A stretch of DNA of 64,000 nt from WHSO01 sp963732875 (GCA_963732875.1 CAVTBD010000002.1:1116001-1180000), one strand, 5' to 3'. Positions 38,935-48,477 are shown, counted from the first letter of the stretch. Translations and numbers: made by a program. Notes: generated from the sequence alone by a model not told the origin.

Positions 38935-39141
38935 TCAGCCGGCGACGCCGCCGCAGGCGATGCAGCGCATGTTCTTGCGGTCGAAGATCTTGTCGAGATC
39001 GCCGTCCACCAGCGCGTAGTCGAGCAGCACGCGGATCGCCTTGGCCTCGTCGGGAATGCGGTACTTCGCCATCTGGTCCCTGAGGAAATTGAGGTGATAG
39101 TCGCGCAGCTCGATCTCGACCTTGACCTTGGTGCCTGCCAT
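38935..39141 (-). CDS. Small ribbon-helix-helix-like protein with C-terminal CxxC
   Basis: 68 residues from ATG at 39141 with GGAGGAG upstream. The order beta-strand VKVEIEL, helix DYHLNFLRDQMAKYRI, turn, helix EAKAIRVLLDYAL is that of a ribbon-helix-helix DNA-binding dimer. The tail has CIACGG, possibly a metal or redox site. It is divergent from hyuA, 210 bp apart, so it could regulate the hydantoinase genes. This is inference from pattern and position. Confidence 0.6.
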   Translation of the reverse strand: MAGTKVKVEIELRDYHLNFLRDQMAKYRIPDEAKAIRVLLDYALVDGDLDKIFDRKNMRCIACGGVAG

Positions 39142-39351
39142 GTCACTCCTCCGGTTATGGGCCCTGGGCGGGGCATCGGGCCCGATCTGGTGGCGGCGAC
39201 AATAGCCCGCGCCGCACCGGGCCCGCAAGACGGGGCGCGGCGACGTTTCCGGGTTGCGTCCCGGCGCCGCGCGCTCTATCACCGGCGCCGGGGCCGCGAG
39301 GCAACGACGGCCCCGACAGGGAACAGGACCGCATCATGACCGCCCGGCACC

Positions 39352-41451
39352 ATGGCAATAAAGACTGAAGGCCCGCGCTTCCGCCTCGGCGTCGACGTCG
39401 GCGGCACCCACACCGACCTCGTGCTGCTCGACGGCGCGAGCGGCGAGACGCGCGTCGAGAAGGTTTCCTCCACCCCCGCCAATCCCGCCGACGGGGTGCT
39501 CAATGGCGTCAGGCGCTTCCTCGACCAGGGCATCGCGCCCGGCGACATCGCGTTCTTCGCCCACGGCACCACCATCACCACCAACGCGCTGCTGGAGATG
39601 CGCGGCGCCAAGGTGGGCCTCCTGATCACCGCCGGCTTCAACGCCGTGCAGGAGACCCAGAACCAGGCGCGCGACGGCAACCCGTTCGACTACTTCTACG
39701 ACCGCCCCGCCCCGATCGCGCCCCAGAGCCGCACTCACCAGATTCCCGAGCGCGTCGACTACCGGGGCACCGTCCTGACGGCGCTCGACGAGGACGCGGT
39801 GCGCGCAGCCGCCAAGGCACTGCAGGCCGACGGCGTCGCCGCCGTCGCCGTCGCCTTCCTGTTTTCCTACATGAACCCGGCCCACGAGACGCGCGCGCGC
39901 GACATCCTGCGCGAGGTCGCGCCCGCCCTCCACGTCTCTCTATCGTCGGAAGTGCTGCCGCGCATCCGCGAATGGCCGCGGCTCTCGACCACGCTGGTCA
40001 ACGCCTATCTCGCGCCGGTGCTGACGCGCTACATCCGCAACCTGTCCCACGGCCTCGACGCGCTCGGCATCCGGACGCCGCAGCGCTTCCTGATGCAGTC
40101 GAACGGCGGCGTCATGCCGTTCGCCGCCGCAGAGACCGGCGAGAAGACCGTGCATACGTTGCTGTCCGGCCCCGCCGCCGGTGCCCAGGCCGCTGCCTGG
40201 GTAGCGAGCGCCAACGCGGGCGCCGGCCTCGTCACCCTCGACATGGGCGGCACCAGCGCCGACATCGCCTTCATCGAGGGCGGCGCGCCGCTGGAAGTCA
40301 CCGAAGGCACGGTCGCGCGCCGCGAGGTGGACGTCCCGGCACTCGACATGACCACCATCTCGGCGGGTGGCGGATCGATCGCGCGCGTCGCCGCGGGCGG
40401 CTTCCTCACGGTCGGACCCGAGAGCGCCGGCGCCGATCCCGGCCCCGCCTGCTACGGGCGCGGCGGCGACCAGCCGACCGTGACCGACGCCGATATCGCC
40501 TGCGGCTTCCTCAACCCCGGCTACTTCCTCGGCGGCAAGCAAACCCTCGACGTAAAGGCCGCCGAGGCCGCGCTCGACAAGCACATCGCGGGTCCTCTTG
40601 GTCTGTCGGTGCGCGAGGCGGCCGCCGGCATCCGGCGCATCGTCGACGAACGCATGGCCGACGAGGTGCGCGTGTTCGCCGCCAAGCGCGGGCTCGAGCC
40701 GCGCGAGTTCACGCTGCTGCCGTTCGGCGGTGCGGGCGCGGTGCATGCGGCATCGGTGGCCGAGGAGCTCGGCATCGCGCGCATCCTGGTGCCGCCGCGC
40801 CCGGGCGCGTTCTCGGCGCTGGGGCTGCTGTGCTCCGACGTGGTCCACGACTACATCCGCTCCGAATTGACGCCGCTCGCGCGGCTGGAGCCGTCCCACG
40901 CCGAGGCGATGTTCGCCGAACTGGAAGACCGCGCCCGCGCCGATCTCGCCTCGGAAGGACTCGGCGACGCTGACGCCGCGCTGCTGCGCGAGCTCGACCT
41001 GCGCTACACCGGCCAGGGCTACGAGCTGCGCGTGCCGCTCGACGGAATCGCCAGACTGGACGCCGCCGGGCTCAAGGAAGCACGCGCGCGGTTCGATACC
41101 CGCCACGAGCAGATCCACGGCCACGCCGCCGCCGAGAAATCGGTCGAGGTGGTGAGCTACCGCGTGCGCGCCCGGGTCGCGGTGCCGAAATACCGCGCCA
41201 ACGAGCTTGCCGCCCCCGCCGCCGGCGCCGATCCCGAGGCTGCGCGCAAGGGTGCGCGCACGGTGTGGTTCGACGCCCGCGAAGGCACCGAGGCGCCGGT
41301 CTACGAGCGCGACCGGCTGGCGCGCGGCGCGACGCTGGCGGGCCCGGCCGTCGTCGAGCAGATGGACGCCACCACGGTGATACCGGTTGGCTGGCGCGCC
41401 GAGGTGGACGCCCAGGGTAACCTGATCCTGACCCGAATGAGAGATGCGTGA
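39352..41451 (+). CDS. hyuA: Hydantoinase/oxoprolinase subunit A
   Basis: 699 residues, ATP-dependent ring-opening amidohydrolase subunit. N-terminal ATPase fold starts FRLGVDVGGTHTDLVLLDG (phosphate loop, about 11-29), then FFAHGTTITTNALLE; a second phosphate motif LDMGGTSADIAF lies near residue 300. Family members open hydantoin, N-methylhydantoin, 5-oxoproline or acetone-carboxylase substrates with HyuB. A 10-codon upstream frame (ATG 39336) overlaps the start. HyuB follows after a repeat. Confidence 0.92.
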   Translation: MAIKTEGPRFRLGVDVGGTHTDLVLLDGASGETRVEKVSSTPANPADGVLNGVRRFLDQGIAPGDIAFFAHGTTITTNALLEMRGAKVGLLITAGFNAVQETQNQARDGNPFDYFYDRPAPIAPQSRTHQIPERVDYRGTVLTALDEDAVRAAAKALQADGVAAVAVAFLFSYMNPAHETRARDILREVAPALHVSLSSEVLPRIREWPRLSTTLVNAYLAPVLTRYIRNLSHGLDALGIRTPQRFLMQSNGGVMPFAAAETGEKTVHTLLSGPAAGAQAAAWVASANAGAGLVTLDMGGTSADIAFIEGGAPLEVTEGTVARREVDVPALDMTTISAGGGSIARVAAGGFLTVGPESAGADPGPACYGRGGDQPTVTDADIACGFLNPGYFLGGKQTLDVKAAEAALDKHIAGPLGLSVREAAAGIRRIVDERMADEVRVFAAKRGLEPREFTLLPFGGAGAVHAASVAEELGIARILVPPRPGAFSALGLLCSDVVHDYIRSELTPLARLEPSHAEAMFAELEDRARADLASEGLGDADAALLRELDLRYTGQGYELRVPLDGIARLDAAGLKEARARFDTRHEQIHGHAAAEKSVEVVSYRVRARVAVPKYRANELAAPAAGADPEAARKGARTVWFDAREGTEAPVYERDRLARGATLAGPAVVEQMDATTVIPVGWRAEVDAQGNLILTRMRDA

Positions 41452-41486
41452 TGAGTTCGCACCGTGATGATGTGTTCACTCAAACC

Positions 41487-41612
41487 GTCATGGTCGTGGT
41501 CACGCGGAGGCGTGCCTTCGCACGACGCACGACCATCCACGTGTTTTTATGTCATCGATTGTCGGAAAAAACAAAAATCGTGGATGCTCGGACCAAGTCC
41601 GAGCATGACGAC
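41487..41612. repeat. Palindromic repeat pair between hyuA and hyuB
   Basis: Two palindromes, 41487-41542 (GTCATGGTCGTGG ... ACGACCATCCACGTG) and 41579-41612 (CGTGGATGCTCGGACCAAG, then TCCGAGCATGACG). They carry the same CGTGGATG/CATGAC core and AAAAACA-type flank as the repeats at 38.2 kb. They sit inside an operon and keep the hyuB frame open. Confidence 0.75.
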
Positions 41613-41633
41613 TTACGGCGTTGGAGGCGCGGC

Positions 41634-43289
41634 ATGATCGACGCCATCACGACCGAGGTGCTGCGCAACAAGGTCGCGGGCCTGGTGGACGAGATGCACT
41701 ACCATTTCTATCGCTCGGGCTATTCCACCATCATCCGCGAATCGCGCGACTTCTCGTGCGTCATCCTCGACCGCGACGGGCGGCTCATCACCGCGCCGCC
41801 GATGTTCTTCCACGGCACGGTCTATCGCCACTTCTGCCGGCGCGTGCTGGAAGTGTTCGGCAATTCCATGCGCCCGGGCGACGTGTTCGTCTCCAACCAT
41901 CCCTACGACGCGGGCCTGCCGCACGTCTCCGACATGGGGTTCGTCGCGCCGATCTTCGCCGGCCAGGAACTGATCGGGTTTTCCGGCTCGATCGCCCACA
42001 AGGCCGACGTCGGCGGCACCATGCCGGGCTCGACGTCCGCGACCGCGACCGAGATCTATCACGAGGGCCTGCTGCTGCCGCCGGTGCGCATCATGGCGGC
42101 GGGCGAGCCGTGCTTCGACATCGAGCGCCTGATCCTCGCCAACTCGCGCCAGCCGGAGCTGGTGGCGGGCGACATCGGCGCCCAGGTGGCTGCCACCCGC
42201 ATGGGGGTCGCGCGCATGGAGGAGCTTGCGGTCCGCTTCGGCGCGGGCGTGGTGATGGAAGCCTTCGCCGCCATCCTGAAGGGGGCCGCCGACGAGCTCG
42301 CCGCCGAGATCGCGAAGCTGCCGGAAGGCTCGGCCTCGGCGGAAGGCTTCATGGATACCGACGGCATCGAGCTCGACCGCATGATCCGCATGGCGGTGAC
42401 CGTGACGGTCAAGGACGGCCGGGTGAAGTTCGACTTCTCCAAATCCGACGCCCAGGCCAAGGGGCCGATCAACCTGCGCCCGTCCATGGTGGAAGCGTGC
42501 TGCTTCTATTCGCTGGTCGGCTGCCTCGGCCCGGACCTGCAATTCAACGACGGCTGCCGCGACGTGGTGGACTTCGCCTACGCGCCCGGCACCATCACCA
42601 ACGCGACCGCACCCGCGCCGGTGTCGAGTTACCAGATGGCGAACCTCAAGCTGGTGGACGTGATCCTGGAGGCGCTCGCGCACTTCCGGCCCGAGCGCGC
42701 GGTCGCCAACGCGGGCTCCTCGGGCGCTTTGGGCATCAACTGGGGTGCCGGCGCGCGCCCCGGCCAGGCGAGCCTGCAGTACGAGATCCTGGGCTCGGCC
42801 TACGGCGGCGGTTTTGGTCACGACGGCGCGAGCTGCACCGCGACGCATCTGTCAAACCTGCACGTGACGCCGATCGAAATTCTCGAATCGGAATTCCCGT
42901 GCCGCGTCACCGCGTTCGAGCTGATTCCCGATTCCGGCGGGCCCGGCGAATACCGCGGCGGGCTCTCGTTCCGGCGCGCCTATGAGCTTCTCGCCGACGG
43001 CACCGTGATCCGGCGCTACGACCGCGCCAAATGCCCGCCCCAGGGGATCGACGGCGGCAAGGCGGGACGCGCGAGCCGCTTCGTCATCAAGGTCGGCACG
43101 CCCGAAGAGCGCGTGACGCCGGCCTCGGGACGGTTCGAGCTGAAGGCGGGCGACCGGTTGTACCTCGAATTGGCGGGCGGCGGCGGCTACGGCGATCCCG
43201 CGAAGCGCGATCGCGAACGTATCAAACGCGACATCGCCGAGGGCTACGTCACAGCGGAAGCGGCCAGGAAGGACTACGGCGCCAAATAA
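41634..43289 (+). CDS. hyuB: Hydantoinase/oxoprolinase subunit B
   Basis: 551 residues from ATG at 41634 (MIDAITTEVLRNKVAGLVDEM) with GGAGG six bases before. Family motifs: SNHPYDAGLPHVSDMGFVAP and HKADVGGTMPGS-like metal region, FSGSIAHKAD. It pairs with HyuA. The frame is open back to 41451, where an ATG overlaps the hyuA stop, so the repeat may have separated an originally coupled start from the body of the gene. Confidence 0.92.
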   Translation: MIDAITTEVLRNKVAGLVDEMHYHFYRSGYSTIIRESRDFSCVILDRDGRLITAPPMFFHGTVYRHFCRRVLEVFGNSMRPGDVFVSNHPYDAGLPHVSDMGFVAPIFAGQELIGFSGSIAHKADVGGTMPGSTSATATEIYHEGLLLPPVRIMAAGEPCFDIERLILANSRQPELVAGDIGAQVAATRMGVARMEELAVRFGAGVVMEAFAAILKGAADELAAEIAKLPEGSASAEGFMDTDGIELDRMIRMAVTVTVKDGRVKFDFSKSDAQAKGPINLRPSMVEACCFYSLVGCLGPDLQFNDGCRDVVDFAYAPGTITNATAPAPVSSYQMANLKLVDVILEALAHFRPERAVANAGSSGALGINWGAGARPGQASLQYEILGSAYGGGFGHDGASCTATHLSNLHVTPIEILESEFPCRVTAFELIPDSGGPGEYRGGLSFRRAYELLADGTVIRRYDRAKCPPQGIDGGKAGRASRFVIKVGTPEERVTPASGRFELKAGDRLYLELAGGGGYGDPAKRDRERIKRDIAEGYVTAEAARKDYGAK

Positions 43290-43302
43290 GGAAGAACCGC
43301 GC

Positions 43303-43998
43303 TCACGCCACCGCGGCGTTCTTCTTCATGCTCTCGAGATGACTCAGCACGTCCTCCACGTGCATCACGTCGGCGTATTTGTGGTGCAGGTCGAACAGGT
43401 TGACCTTGTGGCTGAGCATGGAGCGGTCATAGGTGCATTCCTCGACCACTACCGCGTGGAAGCCGTGGGAATAGGCATCGACTACGCTCGCGCGCACGCA
43501 GCCCGAGGTGGATTCGCCCAAGGCGATGATCGAGCGCACCCCCATGCGGTTGAGGTGCGCGATCAGCGGCGTGCCGAAGAACGCCGAGGCGCGCTCCTTG
43601 TAGATGACGAGCTCGCCGTCATGGGGCGCCACCTCGTCGACGATGTCGTAGGCATCCGAGGTGAGCTTGCGATTGTCGCGGTTGGTGGAATTGACGCCGC
43701 TCGTGTCGACATGGCGGGTGGTGTAGATCACCGGCACGCCGGCGGCGCGGGCGGCGTCGAGCAGCTTGCGGGTCGGCTCCAGCGCCTTCCAGGCGTTCTC
43801 GCCGCAGCTGCCCGCGCTCTCGCGGTTGGCCTCGATCACCGGCTTGTCGCCGCCCTTGTAGGCATTCTTGTAGAGGTCGATGGCGAGGATCGCCGGGCGC
43901 TCGCCGACATGGAGGTCGCGCTCGTAGGATTTGTAAATCTCGATCAGGTCGTCGTCGATGACGTCCCGCCAGCAGTGGTCCTCGAAGTCGCGGGCCAT
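43303..43998 (-). CDS. Isochorismatase-fold cysteine hydrolase, N-carbamoylsarcosine-amidase-like
   Basis: 231 residues. The catalytic triad of the fold is visible: Asp41 (AILAIDLYKNAY), Lys134 (VIYKERASAFFGT) and Cys167 (GESTSGCVRASVVDA). The K..SAF.GT and TSGCVRA patterns match N-carbamoylsarcosine amidases and related ureido or amide hydrolases. ATG at 43998 has GAGGAG upstream. It converges on hyuB, 13 bp apart, which suggests a shared pathway. Confidence 0.85.
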   Translation of the reverse strand: MARDFEDHCWRDVIDDDLIEIYKSYERDLHVGERPAILAIDLYKNAYKGGDKPVIEANRESAGSCGENAWKALEPTRKLLDAARAAGVPVIYTTRHVDTSGVNSTNRDNRKLTSDAYDIVDEVAPHDGELVIYKERASAFFGTPLIAHLNRMGVRSIIALGESTSGCVRASVVDAYSHGFHAVVVEECTYDRSMLSHKVNLFDLHHKYADVMHVEDVLSHLESMKKNAAVA

Positions 43999-44192
43999 GG
44001 TTCTCTCCTCACGTATTGGGTTTTGCGAATTAGACCCGAGCCCCGCCGGAACGTCAACGCAAGGCGCGCCGCGCCGGTTTCCCGTGGCGGGCCCGCGCGC
44101 GGCCATGCTAATCAGGGGCCTTCCGAAATCCGGGGCGCACGCCCCGCACAACGGCGCCGTCCGGCGCCCATAATCATCGGGGAGATATCCAG

Positions 44193-45065
44193 ATGGCAAC
44201 GAATGTCGGTTTTGTCGGGCTCGGCGAGATGGGCGGCGAGATGGCCCGCCACGTCGCAACCAAGGGCAAGAAGAAGGGGCTCAAGGTCTACGGGTTCGAT
44301 CTGCAGAAGAAGGCGCTGGACCGTGCCAGGAAACACGGCGTCACCCCCGTCACGTCGCTGCAGGAGCTGGCCCAGACCTGCGACGTGTTCATCGTCATGG
44401 TCGGCTACGACCATCAGGTGAAGCAGGTCGTCACCGACATCGCCAGGGACGGCAAGAAGGGCGCGGTCATCGTCATCACCGCGACCAGCCATCCGGACAT
44501 GGTCCGCGAATGCGCCAAGATCGCCAAGAAGGCCGGCATCGGCGTGATCGACGCGCCGGTATGCTACGGCCTCGACGGCGCGCGCGACGGCACGCTGATG
44601 TCGACCTGCGGCGGCGCCAAGAAGGACTACGAGAAGGCACGGCCGGTGCTCGAATGCTACTCGCGGGCGGCGCCGCACCTGGGCGACCTCGGCGCCGGCG
44701 AGATCGGCAAGACCTGCAACAACATGCTGCACTGGGCCCACTCCATCGCCAACTTCGAAGTCATCCTGCTGGCCAAGACCTACGGCATCGACGGCCAGAA
44801 GATGCGCGAGACGCTGCTGATGTGCCCGGGCAAGAACGGGACGCTGGAGCGCTGGGACGAGACCAAGTTCACCTGGCAGGAAAAGGACATGGACATCGCG
44901 CTCGACCTCGCGCAGAAGCGCAAGGTGCTGCTGCCGATGTTCGGCCAGGTCGACCAGCTCATCAAATTGTTCCACGCCGACGACGTGGCCGAGCTGCTTT
45001 ACGACAAGAACAAAGCCCATTACATGGGTATCGAATACAAGAAGAAGCCGATCAACGCCGACTAG
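44193..45065 (+). CDS. NAD(P)-dependent beta-hydroxyacid dehydrogenase (3-hydroxyisobutyrate type)
   Basis: 290 residues. Rossmann motif GFVGLGEMGGEMARH (6-20), substrate loop DAPVCYGLDGARDGTLM (120-136, where the usual SGG is CYG), and catalytic Lys173 in GAGEIGKTCNNML. Oxidises a beta-hydroxyacid to a semialdehyde in known relatives. GGAG lies eight bases before ATG. Its stop codon belongs to a TAGAGC repeat edge and a terminator follows. Confidence 0.88.
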   Translation: MATNVGFVGLGEMGGEMARHVATKGKKKGLKVYGFDLQKKALDRARKHGVTPVTSLQELAQTCDVFIVMVGYDHQVKQVVTDIARDGKKGAVIVITATSHPDMVRECAKIAKKAGIGVIDAPVCYGLDGARDGTLMSTCGGAKKDYEKARPVLECYSRAAPHLGDLGAGEIGKTCNNMLHWAHSIANFEVILLAKTYGIDGQKMRETLLMCPGKNGTLERWDETKFTWQEKDMDIALDLAQKRKVLLPMFGQVDQLIKLFHADDVAELLYDKNKAHYMGIEYKKKPINAD

Positions 45066-45134
45066 AGCAGGATTTAAAGTGTAGAGCCTGATTCACGGCT
45101 CGGGATCGTTCCGATCCGAGCCGATCAGGCTCTA
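45063..45134 (+). repeat. 70-bp palindromic element, copy A
   Basis: Starts TAGAGCAGGATTTAAAGTG and ends GCCGATCAGGCTCTA. An internal hairpin GGCTCGGGATCG/CGATCCGAGCC is visible. Its first three bases are the stop codon of the dehydrogenase gene. Copy B lies inverted at 46249-46320. Confidence 0.85.
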
Positions 45135-45160
45135 GGCGCGGCCCGGATGGACGGGAAGAC

Positions 45161-45187
45161 GGGGGGCCTGTGGCCCCCCGTTTGCTT
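45161..45187 (+). terminator. Intrinsic terminator before tadD
   Basis: GGGGGGCC-TGT-GGCCCCCC hairpin followed by GTTTGCTTTT. Lies about 100 bp after the dehydrogenase stop and isolates it from tadD. Confidence 0.8.
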
Positions 45188-45306
45188 TTCCGACCCCCGG
45201 TTTCCGCCCCCGGCTCGATATCATTTCCAGTTTTATCAATTGTTTACGCCCCGGTAACGGCCCCCGTTCGAGGATAGGACACGTTCAAATACCAGGGATT
45301 CGAACC

Positions 45307-46251
45307 ATGATGACCTTGCCCCCGTGGGCGCGCCCTCCGGGCCGCGTCCGCCTCGCCCTGCCGGTGGCCATCGGCCTCGCCGTGATGGTCGCGGGCTGCG
45401 CCAACGACCCCTACGCCGATTCGGCGGCCATGACGCCCCAGGAACAGGAGATGCCACCGCCACAGGGTGCCGCCGCGGCGCTGCTGCGCGTTGCCCAAGC
45501 GACCCGCGCCGCCGGCGACTACACCTCGTCCGTCAACGTGCTCAAGCGCGCCCACGCGGTCGCGCCCGACGACGTCGCGGTCTCGATCGAGCTCAGCGAG
45601 ACCCTGGCCATGGTCGGCGCCTACAACGAGGCGCGCGACGTGCTGGTGAAGACGGTCACGGCGAGTCCCCACGATACCCGCGTCATACGGGACCTCGGCA
45701 ACGTGCTGGTGGCGCTGTCGGAACCCGAGCTCGCCATTGGCCGCTACCGGGAAGCCCTCAAGATCAAGCCCGAGGCCGCCACCTACAACGGCCTCGGCGT
45801 AGCCCTCGACGTCATCGGCAAGGCCAAGGAGGCGCAAGACGCCTATCGCGCCGGCCTCGAGCTCGATGCGGGCAACGCCAGCCTCACCGGCAATCTCGGC
45901 CTGTCGCTGGCGCTCGCCGGCGACACCAAGGAAGCGATCGACGTGATCGCGCGCGAGCTGCGCGCCGGGCGCACCACGGCGCGGCTGCGCCAGAACCTCG
46001 CCCTGGTCTACGGCCTCGCCGGGCGCAACCGGGATGCGCGCGCGATCCTGCGCATCGACCTCGACGAGGCGACGGTGCGCAACAACATCGCCTATTACGA
46101 GATGCTGCGCGGCCTGCCCGCCGAGCGCCGCCGCGAGACGGTACTGGGCGTGCGCCGCGTAGTGCAGGGCCCGGAGACGGCGGCAGCGGTGCCGGCCAAG
46201 CCCGATGCTCCGGCCGCCGCACCCACCCTGCCGGTCGAACCCGCGCCCTAG
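45307..46251 (+). CDS. tadD: TPR lipoprotein TadD
   Basis: 314 residues. Signal peptide with lipobox MVAGC (Cys31), then five or so tetratricopeptide repeats (DYTSSVNVLKRAHAVAPDD, AIGRYREALKIKPEA, AQDAYRAGLELDAGN, AIDVIARELRAGRT). TadD is the outer-membrane pilotin-like partner of the secretin in Flp pilus assembly. It converges on the tadC end of the cluster. Its stop TAG is the edge of repeat copy B. Confidence 0.88.
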   Translation: MMTLPPWARPPGRVRLALPVAIGLAVMVAGCANDPYADSAAMTPQEQEMPPPQGAAAALLRVAQATRAAGDYTSSVNVLKRAHAVAPDDVAVSIELSETLAMVGAYNEARDVLVKTVTASPHDTRVIRDLGNVLVALSEPELAIGRYREALKIKPEAATYNGLGVALDVIGKAKEAQDAYRAGLELDAGNASLTGNLGLSLALAGDTKEAIDVIARELRAGRTTARLRQNLALVYGLAGRNRDARAILRIDLDEATVRNNIAYYEMLRGLPAERRRETVLGVRRVVQGPETAAAVPAKPDAPAAAPTLPVEPAP

Positions 46252-46320
46252 AGCGGGATCGGCTCGGATCGGAGCGATCCTGAGCCGCGAATCAGGCTCT
46301 ACACTTTAAATCCAGAGCAG
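46249..46320 (-). repeat. 70-bp palindromic element, copy B (inverted)
   Basis: Read on the minus strand it matches copy A over about 70 bases with fewer than ten differences, including the shared block GGATTTAAAGTGTAGAGCCT. Its plus-strand edge TAGAGC forms the tadD stop codon. A shorter relative (AGAGCAGGATTCACGG ... CCCTGCTCTA) follows at 46314-46364. Confidence 0.85.
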
Positions 46321-46419
46321 GATTCACGGTTAGATTGACCCAATCCGAACCGACCCTGCTCTAGCACGAAGCTGTCGCGCCGCGGACGGTACCCTGGATC
46401 CGCCGCGGCGCAACGGCAG

Positions 46420-46456
46420 AGGCCCGACCGGGAAACCGGCCGGGCCTTCTGTTTCG
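46420..46456 (+). terminator. Terminator between tadD and tadC
   Basis: GGCCCGACCGG (46421-46431) pairs with CCGGCCGGGCC (46436-46446), followed on the plus strand by TTCTGTTT. Usable for tadD; on the minus strand the tail is A/C-rich, so it may also stop the tad operon weakly. Confidence 0.7.
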
Positions 46457-46523
46457 ACGCCTCGCGTCGGATGCGCCTCTTGCGGGCGCCCTCGCCCCGC
46501 GCCGCACCGGCGCGGGAGCAAAC

Positions 46524-47504
46524 TCACATTCCCCTCAGGCTGTCGATCACGTTGAGGATGCCGGGCCCGATCAGGACGATGAACAGGGCCGGCAGAATGA
46601 ACATCACCGTCGGCACGGTCAGGATCGCCGGCAGGCGCGCGGCCTTTTCCTCGGCACGCAGGAGCCGCTGGTTGCGGAACTCGCCCGCCAGCACGCGCAG
46701 CGACTGGGCGAGCGGCGTGCCGAACTTCTCGGTCTGGAGCAGCGCATTGACGACCGCGCCGAGCGACTTGAGCCCGGTGCGTTGGGCGAGGTTGCGCAGC
46801 GCCACGGCGCGTTCCGGCAGGAAGCCGAGCTCGACCGATGTCAGCGTCAGCTCGTCGGCGAGCTCGGGCGCGCCGCGCCCCAACTCGTCCGAGGTGCGCT
46901 TGAGGGCCGAATCGAGGCTGAGCCCCGCCTCGACGCAAATCACGAGGAGGTCGAGGCCATCGGGAAGCTGCTTCTCGAGCAACTTGCGGCGCTTGTTGAT
47001 GACGTTCTTGATCCACAGCTCCGGCCCGAACGCGCCGAACACCACGGCGAGGATGGCAGCCAGCAGGCGGCCCATGGGCGGCAGGTTGTAGAGCCGGAAC
47101 ACCTCGAACAGCAGCACCGCGACCGTGCCGAACGCCGCCGGCAGGGTCAGCTTGCAGAACAGGTAGCCGACCAGCGCCTCGCGCGAGCGGAACCCGCCCT
47201 GCGCCAGGCGTTCACGGATTTGACGGGTCTTGTTGCCCTGCATCAGCTTGAGGCGCGCCACCACCTGCCCCATCAGCGCCTGCGACTGGGCGCCGCTGCG
47301 CTCCGTCCTGCGCCGCGGGCCGAGCAGTGCCGAGCGCAGCTCGCCCTCCCGCGTGGCGATCGACTTGGCGCGGCGCGCGACGGGGTCGCGCACCCTGAGC
47401 GCCTGCCACAGCGCGATCACGGACACGAACGCCGCCACCGCGGCAAGCGCGACCGGCGTTCCCGGCCCGACGGCGAAGGGCAGCAATTCCACAACGGCGT
47501 TCAT
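46524..47504 (-). CDS. tadC: Flp pilus inner-membrane platform protein TadC
   Basis: 326 residues from ATG at 47504. A type II secretion F domain occupies about 170-300 (LEKQLPDGLDLLVICVEAGLSLD, FGTPLAQSLRVLAGEFR), flanked by membrane helices at both ends. With TadB it forms the platform rotated or pushed by TadA. It overlaps tadB by four bases (ATGA). Confidence 0.93.
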   Translation of the reverse strand: MNAVVELLPFAVGPGTPVALAAVAAFVSVIALWQALRVRDPVARRAKSIATREGELRSALLGPRRRTERSGAQSQALMGQVVARLKLMQGNKTRQIRERLAQGGFRSREALVGYLFCKLTLPAAFGTVAVLLFEVFRLYNLPPMGRLLAAILAVVFGAFGPELWIKNVINKRRKLLEKQLPDGLDLLVICVEAGLSLDSALKRTSDELGRGAPELADELTLTSVELGFLPERAVALRNLAQRTGLKSLGAVVNALLQTEKFGTPLAQSLRVLAGEFRNQRLLRAEEKAARLPAILTVPTVMFILPALFIVLIGPGILNVIDSLRGM

Positions 47505-48477
47505 ACCTCGAACCTCACCAGCTTGAACATGACCCCGGCCCCCAGCATGATCATGAACAGCCCGACGCAGGTCATGATGATGCCGCGCGGGTCGGTGATC
47601 AGCTTCGACGCGTATTCGGGGCTCAGCAGCATGAATATCCCGAACATCGCGAACGGAAGGATGCCGATGATATAGGCGGATGCGCGCGCTTCCGACGACA
47701 TCGCCCTGACCTTCAGCTTCATGGTCAGACGCTTGCGCAGGATGTCGCCGAGATTGGCCAGCGTTTCGCCCAGGTTGCCGCCGGTCTCGCGCTGCACCGA
47801 CAGGCTGATGGCAAAGAACCGGAATTCGGCCAGATCGATGCGCCGGGCAGCGTCCCACAGCGCCTCGTCCAGCCCGGTGCCGAGCCGCACCGCATCGGCG
47901 ATGGTCCGGAACTCCGTGCCCACCGGGTCGGGCATTTCCTGGCCGACGTTGACGATGGTCTCGCTGATCGGCAGGCCCGACTTGAGGCCCCGCACCATGA
48001 GGTCGATGGCCTCGGGGAACTGCTGCTGGAAGCGCATGCGGCGCTTGCCGATCATCATGCCGAGCGCCATGTGAGGCACCATGACGCCGAGCGCGAGCGC
48101 GATCAGCAGGCTGAGCGCGAACGAAAGGCCAACCACCACCATCAGGGCGGCCAGCGCGACCAGCGCACCGCCCGCGCTGACGGCCGCGTAGCGACCGGCC
48201 GACATGGCCAGCCCGGCACGGCGCAGGCGCAGACGAAGCTGGGTGCGGCGCGGCAGGAGCCCGGCGAGGGTACGCTCGAGGCCGGGCGCATCGCCGTCGT
48301 CGCGAACCAGCGAGCGTGCCTCGGGGTCGTTGCTGCCGGCGAGGGCCATGGCGCGGTCGCGCACCGCATCGATCCGCTTGCGTTTCTCGCGTCCGACGCC
48401 GCCGCCGAGCGCGATCGCCAGGCACAGCATGGCGAGGAAGACGCCGACGAAGATGGCACCGAAGATCATCTCGCCGC

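Noticed and set aside
39336..39368. Ten-codon leader frame overlapping the hyuA start
   Set aside because: Too short and without codons that suggest attenuation; it may be chance, though GGAACAGGA precedes it.
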